From JBAZMA01 sp041649995 (GTDB taxonomy: Bacteria > Omnitrophota > Gorgyraeia > Velamenicoccales > Velamenicoccaceae): a stretch of 64,000 nt of DNA. The position numbers and the translations under genes are program-made. Shown piece by piece: positions 25,990 through 34,334 of the stretch. The stretch's first letter is position 1. Every line of letters starts with the position of its first letter. A model generated the notes under the pieces. The model saw nothing but the letters and a program-made list of their open reading frames with translations, was not told the origin of the DNA and did not search any database. The stretch lies in NCBI GenBank assembly GCA_041649995.1, contig JBAZMA010000010.1, positions 1 to 64,000 on the forward strand. Reading direction: 5' to 3'.

Positions 25990-26255
25990 TCAGCTTTTAC
26001 TATAAGCTATATGCCATACGCCCCGAGCCCATACTTCATTCCGTTTTCTGCTTCAACTTCTATTTGTTTTGATTGGGATTTGTTTTATTTTTTGGATTTC
26101 AATTCTTCATTCTTAATTCTTCATTTTTAATTGTTTTTACGTCCTACGTCCGAGCATCCGAAGGATGCGAACGTCCTCACGGTCATCGTCCTTCGTGCTT
26201 TCGTCCTTCGGTCTATGGACCATGGCCTGTGGATTATGGACGGCTTTACGCTGCA
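25990..26255. repeat. Heptamer-phased intergenic mosaic repeat, block E
   Basis: Fills the ~310-bp gap between KS-beta and ACP with about 37 words of 7 bp in one phase (CTATAAG, TTCAACT, TTCTTAA, CGTCCTA, AACGTCC, TTCGTCC and TGGACCA types). No ORF is seen. It interrupts the otherwise tightly packed polyketide operon. Confidence 0.85.
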
Positions 26256-26257
26256 AA

Positions 26258-27493
26258 CTATGCCTTCTCCAGGGCCAATACCGCGTTAATGCCGGCGCGG
26301 CCGCGCGAGATCACCAGGGCCTTTTTGATCGCCGAAACCCTGGCCTTGTCGCGGACAAAATCCAGACCATCGCATCGCGGATCCACATCTTTCAAATTCA
26401 AGGTCGGCGGGATCAGGCCGTTCTCCATGCCAAGAACGGTAATGATCACATCGACCGCCCCGGAGGCCCCCAAAAGATTTCCGAACATCGTCTTCGGCGC
26501 GCTGACCGGAATCTTGCCGGCATACGCCCCGAAAACCTCCTTGATCGCGCGCACCTCGCTGACGTCGCCCTCTTCGGTCGCGGCGGCGTCTAAAGAAATA
26601 TAATCGATATCCTCAGGCTTATAGCCGGCTGAATCCAGGGCCATGCGCAAAGCCCTTGCCAGCTCTTTTCCGTCCGGATTGGCCTTGATCCTGTCCACGC
26701 CGTCACAGGTCGTGCCGTAGCCTGTGATATAAGCGTAGGGCTTGCGGCCCCTGGCCCCGGCGCGATCCGAGCCTTCCAGGATCATGATTCCGGCGCCTTC
26801 CCCAACAACAAATCCGTCCCGATTCTTGTCAAACGGCTTATAGGCCTCTTCCGGCCGCTCGTTATTTTTGGAAAGATCGCCGTTGGTATTGCAGCAAAGC
26901 AAACCGTAAGGAGACAAAGGAGCCTCCATGCCTCCGGCAAGGATGAAATCCAGTTTGTCCTTGGCCAGGACCTTCACGCCGTGGCCGATGGCCATCAACG
27001 AACTCGCCCTGTCTGAAACAACGGTCTTGGAATATCCCTTGATCCCGTAATAAATGGAGACCTGCCCCTGGGGCGCCGCCGGAAACCAGGCGGAGGCCAT
27101 GTAGGGGCTGACGCCCTGCCGGCCCTCGATATAAAGGTCGCGCAATTCCGTTTCGCCGTAGAGCCAACCGCCCAGGGCATTGCCCATGAAGATTCCGATG
27201 TTGTTCAGGTTCTCTTTTTCCATTTGGATCCCGGCATCCTTGAGCGCAAGCTCCGAGGCGATGAGCGCCATATGGGAAAACGGGTCGATCTTCTGCAGAA
27301 GGCGCGAAGACACGTGCGAATAGGCGTCCAGCTGATGGATCTGCCCGCCGATCCTGGAAGGATAAAGGCTGGAATCATAGCGGTCGATAATCTTGATCTC
27401 GGAGCGGCCGGCCTTGACGTTCACCCAGAAAACTTTCTTGTCTATTCCCGAGGGAGCAACGATGCCGATCCCTGTGATGGCTATCTTCTTCAT
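26258..27493 (-). CDS. Ketosynthase-beta / chain-length-factor-like protein
   Basis: 411 residues from the ATG at 27491-27493, which overlaps the KS-alpha stop (TAATG) as in known type II PKS pairs. It is a complete FabF-like fold, but the three catalytic positions are changed. Where KS-alpha has Cys169, His309 and His346, this protein has Arg162, Asp302 and Asn339 (contexts V-S-D-R-A-S-S, I-S-L-D-A-A-A and T-M-F-G-N-L-L). KS-beta/CLF proteins are catalytically inactive partners that set chain length, and normally have Gln in place of Cys. Arg is unusual. The frame is fully open and the other motifs (D-G-F-V-V-G-E-G-A-G) are intact, so this is not a pseudogene. Confidence 0.88.
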   Translation of the reverse strand: MKKIAITGIGIVAPSGIDKKVFWVNVKAGRSEIKIIDRYDSSLYPSRIGGQIHQLDAYSHVSSRLLQKIDPFSHMALIASELALKDAGIQMEKENLNNIGIFMGNALGGWLYGETELRDLYIEGRQGVSPYMASAWFPAAPQGQVSIYYGIKGYSKTVVSDRASSLMAIGHGVKVLAKDKLDFILAGGMEAPLSPYGLLCCNTNGDLSKNNERPEEAYKPFDKNRDGFVVGEGAGIMILEGSDRAGARGRKPYAYITGYGTTCDGVDRIKANPDGKELARALRMALDSAGYKPEDIDYISLDAAATEEGDVSEVRAIKEVFGAYAGKIPVSAPKTMFGNLLGASGAVDVIITVLGMENGLIPPTLNLKDVDPRCDGLDFVRDKARVSAIKKALVISRGRAGINAVLALEKA

Positions 27494-28758
27494 TATTTGC
27501 CCTCCTGATATCGCTTCATGACCAGAGAGGAATGGATCCCTGAAAAACCGCTGCTGGTCTTTAGGATCAAATCCACCTTTTTCTGGATGGCCGTGTTGGG
27601 AATATAATTCAGGTCGCACTGCGGGTCACGGATCTCCTGATTAATGGTGGGAGGAATGAGGTCCCTTTCAAACATCACCGACGCCATGACCATTTCGATC
27701 GCGTTGGCCGCCGCCAGGGGGTGGCCGATCATGGATTTGAGCGAACTGATCGGAATTTTGTACGCCTCGTCCCCCAGGGCGATCTTATAGGCGTTGGTTT
27801 CGAAAACGTCGTTCATGCGCGTCGAGGAGCCGTGCGCGTTGATGTAATGGATGTCCGTGGGCGCGATCTCGGCGTCTTTCATGGCGAGCTTGATGCAATT
27901 GGCCATGGCCAGCCCGTCGGAAGGCAGGTCCGTCATATGGAAAGCGTTGTTGCAGGTCCCGTATCCGATGATTTCGCAGTAAATGTGCGCGCCCCGTTTT
28001 TTGGCGTGTTCCAGTTCCTCCAAGATCAGGATGCCGCAGCCTTCGGAAAGCACGAAACCATCGCGTTTATTGTCAAAGGGCCTGGAGGCTTTTTCCGGTT
28101 CATCATTACGGGCCGACAAAACGCTGACCACGTCAAACGCGCCGAAGGTGATCGGCGTCAAGGGGGCCTCCGCGGCTCCGGCGATCATGATGTCCATATC
28201 CCCGTCCTGGATGGTCTCGTAGCAGAATCCCATGGAATCCGTCCCGGCCGTGCAGCCCGTTGAGATCGTGTTGCAAATGCCGTTGAGATGATACTTGGCC
28301 GAGATCTCTGCGGAAGGCGTATTGAACATGGAGGCGTCATAAAGGTAGGGCCTCACAAGCCTGGGATCGATCGGATTGCGGCCATTGTCGGTGACCAGCG
28401 CGAATTCCTCTTCCATGTATTTCGTCCCGCAAATGGCGTTGGCCAGGCTCACGCCGGACCGGCGCCTGTCGAGCTTTGAAAAATCGATTTTGGCGTCTTT
28501 GACCGCCATGGCCGTCGCCACAACCGCGAACTGCACATACCGGTCCATGCGCTCGGCCTCTTTTTCATCCAATCCCAGATCAAAAGGATTGAATTCCGTG
28601 GAAAAGGCGGCGATCCGCGTGCGAAACATGGACACGTCGAACATGTCGACCTTACGCACGCCGGAAACCCCGTTGATCATCGCTTTCCAGCAATTCTCCT
28701 TGCCGATCCCGTTCGGGGAGATCACTCCCAAACCCGTTACAACGACTCGTTTTTTCAT
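27493..28758 (-). CDS. Ketosynthase-alpha of a type II polyketide synthase
   Basis: 421 residues from the ATG at 28756-28758. The active-site context I-S-T-G-C-T-A-G-T-D-S-M-G (Cys169) is the form typical of type II PKS KS-alpha rather than the T-A-C-A-T-G of FabF. His309 lies in I-N-A-H-G-S-S-T and His346 in S-M-I-G-H-P-L. The C-terminal segment P-P-T-I-N-x-x-x-x-D-P-x-C-D-L is also KS-alpha-like. It condenses malonyl-ACP units with KS-beta as heterodimer partner. It is followed directly by KS-beta with overlapping stop/start. Confidence 0.93.
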   Translation of the reverse strand: MKKRVVVTGLGVISPNGIGKENCWKAMINGVSGVRKVDMFDVSMFRTRIAAFSTEFNPFDLGLDEKEAERMDRYVQFAVVATAMAVKDAKIDFSKLDRRRSGVSLANAICGTKYMEEEFALVTDNGRNPIDPRLVRPYLYDASMFNTPSAEISAKYHLNGICNTISTGCTAGTDSMGFCYETIQDGDMDIMIAGAAEAPLTPITFGAFDVVSVLSARNDEPEKASRPFDNKRDGFVLSEGCGILILEELEHAKKRGAHIYCEIIGYGTCNNAFHMTDLPSDGLAMANCIKLAMKDAEIAPTDIHYINAHGSSTRMNDVFETNAYKIALGDEAYKIPISSLKSMIGHPLAAANAIEMVMASVMFERDLIPPTINQEIRDPQCDLNYIPNTAIQKKVDLILKTSSGFSGIHSSLVMKRYQEGK

Positions 28759-28787
28759 AGGTTCCTTTTTGAAGTCCTTCGCGGTGT

Positions 28788-29408
28788 TTAGTCTTTTTTC
28801 TCTTCCAATCTCGTGACTTTGAATACGATATGCCCCCCATCCGGACACGTGGGAGTATCCAGGGAGTTGGGATTTTCCATGAAAGGATAGGTCGCTCCGA
28901 AATTCAGGGCGAACAGGGTCGGAAACATCATGTGGTAGGCCGCCCCGCAGAAGCCTTCCGGGGTTTTCAGGCCCTTGACGGTGATCTTATCCCCGGTCTT
29001 ATACTGATAGAAACACTTGCCCGTGCATTCCTTGACTTCGATTTCCATGGTCTTCGGGTTGGGCCCGGGAAGATTTTCGGGCCGAGCCTTTGCGATGACA
29101 TTGCCGTTCTCATCGACCATCTCGATCAGGAATTCGACTTTCTTTCCGTCCGGGCAGGTCGTGCGCAGGGATTTGGTGTTTTCCATAAAAGGGAATTCCG
29201 CGCCAAAGGTCAGCGCGTACATGGCCGGAAACATCGAATGCACGGCCCCAAGGCAAAAATCCTCCGGCGGATGCGTGAAATCCTTGAAGAAAAACTGCTG
29301 GCCGACTTTGTAAAAATGATAGCAGAAACCGTCTTTTTTTGTGACTGTGGCGCGCAGGCGGCTGAAGGGAATGCGGGATTTTTTTCGTTGCGTCTTTGGA
29401 TTTTCCAT
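28788..29408 (-). CDS. Tandem TIGR04076-family protein
   Basis: 206 residues from the ATG at 29406-29408. Two copies of one ~85-residue domain, each with a Cys-containing G-x-C/K-C-F-Y core, M-F-P-x-x-x-A-L-x-F-G-A and F-P-F-M-E-N or Y-P-F-M-E-N, then T-C-P-D-G. The P-F/W-M-E and C-P-D pattern is the TIGR04076 family, whose role is unknown; it is common in anaerobes. Four to six conserved cysteines could bind metal. It lies 29 bp upstream of KS-alpha and is probably co-expressed. Confidence 0.75.
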   Translation of the reverse strand: MENPKTQRKKSRIPFSRLRATVTKKDGFCYHFYKVGQQFFFKDFTHPPEDFCLGAVHSMFPAMYALTFGAEFPFMENTKSLRTTCPDGKKVEFLIEMVDENGNVIAKARPENLPGPNPKTMEIEVKECTGKCFYQYKTGDKITVKGLKTPEGFCGAAYHMMFPTLFALNFGATYPFMENPNSLDTPTCPDGGHIVFKVTRLEEKKD

Positions 29409-29439
29409 GGACAGGTTCTCCTTCAATAATGAGCGCTGT

Positions 29440-30447
29440 TTATAACGATCCCGTTTCGCGGACCGCTTTGAGAATTTCTTCTTTGGAAAGAAATTTTTTC
29501 GTCTTTTCCACCTGATGCACCAGCTCAACGATCCGGGTATTCATGACGGCCTCTATGCCGTTCAATTTGGCCTGATTGGCGAATTCCCCGTTAATAAAAT
29601 CGATTTCCGAAGGCCGGCCCCTCTGGATGCTCTGCAGGATCGAGCCGTACAAAGGCTCTTTGCTCAGATGGACCATGATCGATGAAAAAACAGGCGCGGC
29701 CTGTTCGGCAGGCATAGAGGCCAGCCCTTTGAGCTTCTCGACGTCGAAATCCGGCATGCTGGCTAAGGGAATTTTAAGCTTTTCCAAAAGATCAAAACCT
29801 TCTTTCTGGAGCTTCAGGGCCAGGGCGCAGAGCTCGAGGTCCGCGTAGGTTTCCTGGATGCTTTTTCCCAAAAGCGCCGGAAGGGAATTCCCCGAATTCA
29901 AAAAGATCTTCGTCCATTTCATGGCCTGGATATTTTCCGCTTCCACGGCCGGAAAAGCTATTTTCAGGAACTCCACGACCTGTTTGACTTTGGCGTCATT
30001 GGGTCCAAACGGTCTTCCGATAAGCCAGTTGCCTTCGAAATTATGGACCAGGTTGTGATAAGGCTTGTAGGTGGCGCCGAACATGACGATGCTGGAAATG
30101 ACGCGCTCCTCCCCCAGCATCATGGCCAGCAGCCGGTCGGCGCGAACGCCGTTCTGCGTCGAAAGGACATCCGCCTGCGCCAGATACACCCTGGACTTAT
30201 CGACTGCGTCCCGGATATCCTGCGTTTTGACCGTTATGATCGCCAGGTCCACCCGCTCTTCCAGGCGCGGCTTGACGTCCACATAGACCACCGATCGCCC
30301 GCGGATACCGTCAATGATAAACCCGCCCTGCTCCACGGCGTCTTTCTGTTCCTTGCGGCCCACGGCCACGACCGTCACGCCCTTGGCCTTCAGATAACAG
30401 GCCACGAGCCCTCCGATGGCGCCCAAACCGATCACCGCGACTTTCAT
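29440..30447 (-). CDS. Ketopantoate reductase-like (PanE/ApbA) dehydrogenase
   Basis: 335 residues. N-terminal G-L-G-A-I-G-G (Rossmann), V-K-T-Q-D near residue 75, T-Q-N-G-V near 97, and the C-terminal helical domain with the Lys in M-K-W-T-K and S-S-I-M-V-H-L-S ... G-R-P-S-E-I-D-F-I-N-G-E. These are the PanE signatures. Inside this cluster it more likely reduces a keto group of the product than makes pantoate, but supply of pantothenate for the ACP cofactor is a possible alternative. The start ATG overlaps the stop of the upstream SRPBCC gene by 4 bp. Confidence 0.87.
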   Translation of the reverse strand: MKVAVIGLGAIGGLVACYLKAKGVTVVAVGRKEQKDAVEQGGFIIDGIRGRSVVYVDVKPRLEERVDLAIITVKTQDIRDAVDKSRVYLAQADVLSTQNGVRADRLLAMMLGEERVISSIVMFGATYKPYHNLVHNFEGNWLIGRPFGPNDAKVKQVVEFLKIAFPAVEAENIQAMKWTKIFLNSGNSLPALLGKSIQETYADLELCALALKLQKEGFDLLEKLKIPLASMPDFDVEKLKGLASMPAEQAAPVFSSIMVHLSKEPLYGSILQSIQRGRPSEIDFINGEFANQAKLNGIEAVMNTRIVELVHQVEKTKKFLSKEEILKAVRETGSL

Positions 30448-30884
30448 GCCTTCTCCATATAGCGCTTAAGCTGCCTTAAAATCTCTTCGATATTCTGATC
30501 GTGCAGCCGCCGGAAGACCAGCGCCCACAGGAGCTTATTCAAGGCCCCTGCGATCTCGTAATGCATGACGTAGTCCACGCGGAAACCTTCCCCGACCGGC
30601 TCGCAATTGACCCGCTCATACCCGGAAAACATACCGTCCGAAAACACGCGGGAAATACCGGAAGCCGTGAGCTCGCTGACCTCAGCCCTCCACCGCGGGC
30701 CGCGCGGAAGAACGACCTTTTGGATATATTTTGTCCCCGGGGCAATCGCGCCCCCGGTGAGGCGCTCGAAACTCATCAAAGACTTCCGCGGCCACCAGGA
30801 AGCCTCTCCCCAGAGAACGATCTGCTCCACAAGGGCGCTGCGATCGCTGGTCTTGACCATAATGTCATGCCGGTTCTCGTCCAT
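30444..30884 (-). CDS. SRPBCC-family cyclase-like protein (copy 2)
   Basis: 146 residues. Predicted START-like helix-grip fold: an N-terminal beta strand with V-K-T-S-D-R-S-A, central strands with P-G-T-K-Y-I-Q-K-V, and a long C-terminal helix ending in L-R-Q-L-K-R-Y-M-E-K. Sequence identity to copy 1 (24383-24823) is low, so the two may act on different rings or chain stages. It lies between the small PCP_red-like gene (6 bp) and the PanE-like gene (4-bp overlap). Confidence 0.72.
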   Translation of the reverse strand: MDENRHDIMVKTSDRSALVEQIVLWGEASWWPRKSLMSFERLTGGAIAPGTKYIQKVVLPRGPRWRAEVSELTASGISRVFSDGMFSGYERVNCEPVGEGFRVDYVMHYEIAGALNKLLWALVFRRLHDQNIEEILRQLKRYMEKA

Positions 30885-30889
30885 CCCCG

Positions 30890-31189
30890 TCAGGCCTTCG
30901 GACCCGCCCCGTTCTTCTGGGGCAGGTTATATTTTTTATAATCAAAGCCCACATCGTCCAAAAGCTTGATCATCAACGAATAAAACTGCATGGGCACCTC
31001 GGAAAACATCGCTCTCATCAAATCGCCTTCCTCGACCATGCGCGACCCGCGGTCCCTGGCATTGGACTCGGCCTTCTGGGTCGCGGTGACTTCCGTGACG
31101 TGACGGTGGAAAATCGGCATTTTGCCGAGCATCTTTTTGAAACGCTCCTCCGTGACCTTTTCCCAGCTCATGGTGAAATGATCAGACAT
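30890..31189 (-). CDS. Small protein resembling the protochlorophyllide-reductase-associated (PCP_red) domain
   Basis: 99 residues from the ATG at 31187-31189, inside the last codons of the second cobalamin radical SAM gene (8-bp overlap). The pattern W-E-K-V-T-E-E-R-F-K-K-M-L, then P-I-F-H-R and A-E-S-N-A-R-D-R-G followed by an acidic helix resembles the short PCP_red domain found with chlorophyll enzymes. The match is from memory of the pattern and is weak. The tight coupling suggests it is a partner of the adjacent radical SAM enzyme. Confidence 0.55.
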   Translation of the reverse strand: MSDHFTMSWEKVTEERFKKMLGKMPIFHRHVTEVTATQKAESNARDRGSRMVEEGDLMRAMFSEVPMQFYSLMIKLLDDVGFDYKKYNLPQKNGAGPKA

Positions 31190-32651
31190 ACAGGTCTCCT
31201 TTGGTGGCGGCGGCCTCAAATTTGGAAATATTGGCCATAAAATCCTTCACGCAGAGTTTGGCCAACTCGGAATAATTTCCGCTCATGATGCGATGGATCC
31301 TGTGCGGCCGCGAGAAAAATTCCCTCATGCACCAGGACCCCAGGCGCCCGACCTCTTCCACAGACAAGTGCTTCGTCGGCACGACGGGGTGCTGAAAATC
31401 CCAGGCCTTCAGATCAATCTTTTTCGGGTCCAGCAGGCCCTCCTTCAACAGTTTTTTCCACAGCGGCGAGCCGGGCACGGGCGTGACGAACTGGAGCGCG
31501 AAAATATCGGGGTCCACTTCATCGGCGAAAGAAAAACGCTTCTTAACGGCTTCCTCTGTATCATCCTCAAATCCCACCATAAAAGTCCCGATGGTCGCGA
31601 TATTGTTTTTGCGCAGGGCGTCCACGGTCCTCTTGATCTGCGAGACCGTCACCCCCTTGCCGATTTTGGACAATTCCGCGTCATCGCTGACCTCGATACC
31701 GACCAAACCCATAAACATCCCCGCCTTCTTCATGAGCGGGATCAGATCTTCCTGACGGGACCAGTCATCGGCGCGGCCCAGGATGACCCAGTTGATGGCA
31801 ATTCCTCTTTCGATAATCCCGTTACAGACATCTCTGACCATATCGTAGTTCACGTTAAAGGCATCGTCCTGGAAAACCACGGTCTTGACCCCGTATTTTT
31901 TGGTCAAGTCCTCCAGCTCCTGCACGATGCGGCCGGCCGAATGCGAACGCCAGGACACAAAGTCCTTGGGGGAACGCGGGTCATACTGGCTCCACTCATA
32001 GCAGAATGAACACCCCCCAGGACAGCCTCGGCTGGTAAATAACTCGCAGAAGTTCGTCCAGTAGGTATGGGCGACATATTTTTCCATGGGAAACAGGTCA
32101 TAGGCCGGCAAGGGCAGGATATCGATATCCTTGATCAGGCCTCTGTGAGGGCCGGCGACAATCTGGGCCCCCTTTCGGGAGGCCAGGCCCGCGATCCCCG
32201 AATAATCGCCGTCCGGTTTGTCCAGCTGTTTCAAAAGCTCTTCCAGCGTCAATTCCGCTTCGCCGATCAAAACAAAATCTATGGCGGGATTCTCCTCAAG
32301 TGTTTCCTGGTAAAGGGCGGAATACCAGAGGCCGCCCACGGCGACCTTGGTCTGCGGGCTCACTTTCTTGACGAGTTCGGCGGTCTTGTTGAAATGCCAG
32401 ATCACGGCCAGCCCTCCGGTGGAATGAAGGATATCGCCGAAAACAACAAGGTCCGGCGCGAGGGCGCGCACCTTTTCCTGAATATCATCATAGGAAAGCT
32501 CCATGGCCCTGGCATCCAGAACAAAAGGCTCGGCCGCCTGCTTTTGGCGGACATAAGAGGCCAGCTGAGCGTAGAACTGATTCGGCGCCTTGATGACGCC
32601 ATGCGTTGCCCAGCCTCCGATGGGAGGCATGATAAATAATACTTTTTTCAT
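31182..32651 (-). CDS. Cobalamin-binding radical SAM enzyme, BchE-like (cluster copy 2)
   Basis: 489 residues. Same architecture as the gene at 19140-20630 (B12-binding domain, radical SAM domain with C-P-G-G-C-S-F-C near residue 213, C-terminal extension), with long shared stretches such as Y-D-L-F-P-M, T-Y-W, F-C-Y-E-W, V-D-P-D-I-F-A-L-Q-F and P-V-P-G-S-P. The two are clearly duplicates within one cluster. Anaerobic ring closure, methylation or O-insertion on the polyketide is inferred. Its end overlaps a small PCP_red-like gene. Confidence 0.88.
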   Translation of the reverse strand: MKKVLFIMPPIGGWATHGVIKAPNQFYAQLASYVRQKQAAEPFVLDARAMELSYDDIQEKVRALAPDLVVFGDILHSTGGLAVIWHFNKTAELVKKVSPQTKVAVGGLWYSALYQETLEENPAIDFVLIGEAELTLEELLKQLDKPDGDYSGIAGLASRKGAQIVAGPHRGLIKDIDILPLPAYDLFPMEKYVAHTYWTNFCELFTSRGCPGGCSFCYEWSQYDPRSPKDFVSWRSHSAGRIVQELEDLTKKYGVKTVVFQDDAFNVNYDMVRDVCNGIIERGIAINWVILGRADDWSRQEDLIPLMKKAGMFMGLVGIEVSDDAELSKIGKGVTVSQIKRTVDALRKNNIATIGTFMVGFEDDTEEAVKKRFSFADEVDPDIFALQFVTPVPGSPLWKKLLKEGLLDPKKIDLKAWDFQHPVVPTKHLSVEEVGRLGSWCMREFFSRPHRIHRIMSGNYSELAKLCVKDFMANISKFEAAATKGDLYV

Positions 32652-32788
32652 AAATAGCTCCTATTGATTTTCCGAAGCCCGTTCGCCGGGACTGAATTGT
32701 TGAGAGGCTGGGACGTCCGCTCCTCCTGTCAATTCATCTGCGCTTGGACATTGGACGAAAAAAAACGCAAAACCAGAAAAAACCGCAC

Positions 32789-34264
32789 TCAGACGTTGAA
32801 CCAGGAGGCGACGAGCGTCTTGCCTCCGGGCGTCAGGTCCACATTCACATGCTTAACCTGGGTAAATTCGCACAGGCCTTCCCTGCCCAATTCCCTGCCG
32901 AAACCGCTCTGTTTATACCCTCCAAAAGGGGCCTCATTGTAAAATCCGCCGAAGGTGTTCACCCAGACCGTGCCGCAGCGAAGGCGCCGCGCGATATCCG
33001 TGGCCTTCTGAATATCTCTTGTCCAGATCATGCCGGCCAGGCCATAGACCGTGTCGTTGGCAACGCGCACGGCCTCCTGCGCGTCCCGGACTTTGATCAC
33101 GGACAGAACAGGCCCGAAGATCTCCTCGCGCGCGATCCGGGCGTCATTCTTCACATCGGAAAATATCGTGGGTTCCACATAATAACCGCGTTTGAGGCCG
33201 CCGGGAACGTTGCCGCCGCAAACAAGCCTGGCCTCTTTCCGGCCGATAGCCACATAGTCCAGGACGGTCTTTTTCTGACGCGCGCTGATCAAAGGACCGA
33301 TGTCCGTGGAAGGGTCCATGGGATCGCCGACTTTGAGTTTTTTGGTCTTTTCAACGATCATCTCCAAAAAAGCGTCATAGATCTTTTCTTCAACAATAAG
33401 ACGCGAACCGGCCACGCACATCTGCCCCTGGTTCATAAAGATGGCGCACAAAGAACCGTTCGCCGCTGTTTCCAGATCCGCGTCGGCCAGAACGATGTTC
33501 GGGGATTTTCCGCCCAGCTCCAAAGACAGCTTTTTGATATTGGAAGAGGCGGCCTTCATCACGTGGCGGCCGACTTCACTGGAGCCGGTGAAAGAAATCA
33601 TATCCACGCCCATGGAAGCGCTCAAATGCTCCCCCAGGACGCTGCCTTCTCCCGTAACAATATTCACCACTCCCGGCGGGAGTTCGGCTTTCTGCACGAT
33701 TTTAGCCAGCTCCAGGCAGCTCAAAGACGCTTCCCGGGAAGGCTTAAGCACAATGGTATTGCCCAGAATAATGCTGGAGGCAATCTTCCAGGCGGCCATA
33801 AGAAACGGATAATTCCAGGGAATGATCGCCCCGACCACGCCTACGGATTCTCTTAACGTATAGCTCATGGCGGGCGCGGGCACGCAGATGGTCTCCCCCT
33901 TGATCTCTCCGGCCGCGCCGGCAAAATATTCGTAGGCATTGGCCGCGACGGGAATATCGATAAAAGTCGTCTGCTTGCCGGTTTTGCCCGTATCCTGCGT
34001 TTCTATCCGGGACAGCTCAAAGGCGTTTTCCCGTATGAGATGGGCGATACGCGTCAGATACTGGCCGCGCTCAGCCAGGGAAAGCCCGGGCCACTCGCCT
34101 TCGCTATAGGCCTGTCCGGCCGCGGCAATGGCCTTCTCCATATCAGCGACAGAGGCCTTGGGAAAAGAGGCGATCTTCTCTTCGGTGGCCGGATTCACGC
34201 TGTCCAAAACGGCCCCGTCTTTGGCGTCGTAAAATTTTCCGTTAATATACATTTGATACGTCAT
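32789..34264 (-). CDS. NAD(P)-dependent aldehyde dehydrogenase
   Basis: 491 residues from the ATG at 34262-34264. Catalytic Cys in N-Q-G-Q-M-C-V-A-G-S-R (about residue 285), general base Glu in L-E-L-G-G-K-S-P-N (about 252), and the nucleotide site F-T-G-S-S-E-V-G. It belongs to the broad ALDH family; substrate is not readable. Given the aldolase next to it, oxidation of the acetaldehyde released from 5-deoxyribulose-1-phosphate is a good hypothesis; action on a polyketide-derived aldehyde is the alternative. Confidence 0.9.
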   Translation of the reverse strand: MTYQMYINGKFYDAKDGAVLDSVNPATEEKIASFPKASVADMEKAIAAAGQAYSEGEWPGLSLAERGQYLTRIAHLIRENAFELSRIETQDTGKTGKQTTFIDIPVAANAYEYFAGAAGEIKGETICVPAPAMSYTLRESVGVVGAIIPWNYPFLMAAWKIASSIILGNTIVLKPSREASLSCLELAKIVQKAELPPGVVNIVTGEGSVLGEHLSASMGVDMISFTGSSEVGRHVMKAASSNIKKLSLELGGKSPNIVLADADLETAANGSLCAIFMNQGQMCVAGSRLIVEEKIYDAFLEMIVEKTKKLKVGDPMDPSTDIGPLISARQKKTVLDYVAIGRKEARLVCGGNVPGGLKRGYYVEPTIFSDVKNDARIAREEIFGPVLSVIKVRDAQEAVRVANDTVYGLAGMIWTRDIQKATDIARRLRCGTVWVNTFGGFYNEAPFGGYKQSGFGRELGREGLCEFTQVKHVNVDLTPGGKTLVASWFNV

Positions 34265-34334
34265 GGTTTCTTCTTTCCGTGAGCAGTCCGCAGGCAACAG
34301 TAAAAAAAAATATAGGGATTTGCCTGCTGCCCTG

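Noticed and set aside
26258..27493. KS-beta as a pseudogene of KS-alpha
   Set aside because: Full length, no stop or frameshift, overlaps KS-alpha in the manner typical of functional pairs, and other motifs are kept.
26258..28758. Aryl polyene or plain fatty-acid synthesis genes
   Set aside because: The S-T-G-C-T active-site context and the SRPBCC and PF04199 cyclases favour type II PKS; no 3-hydroxyacyl dehydratase or acyltransferase typical of aryl polyene clusters is seen. A tree would settle this.
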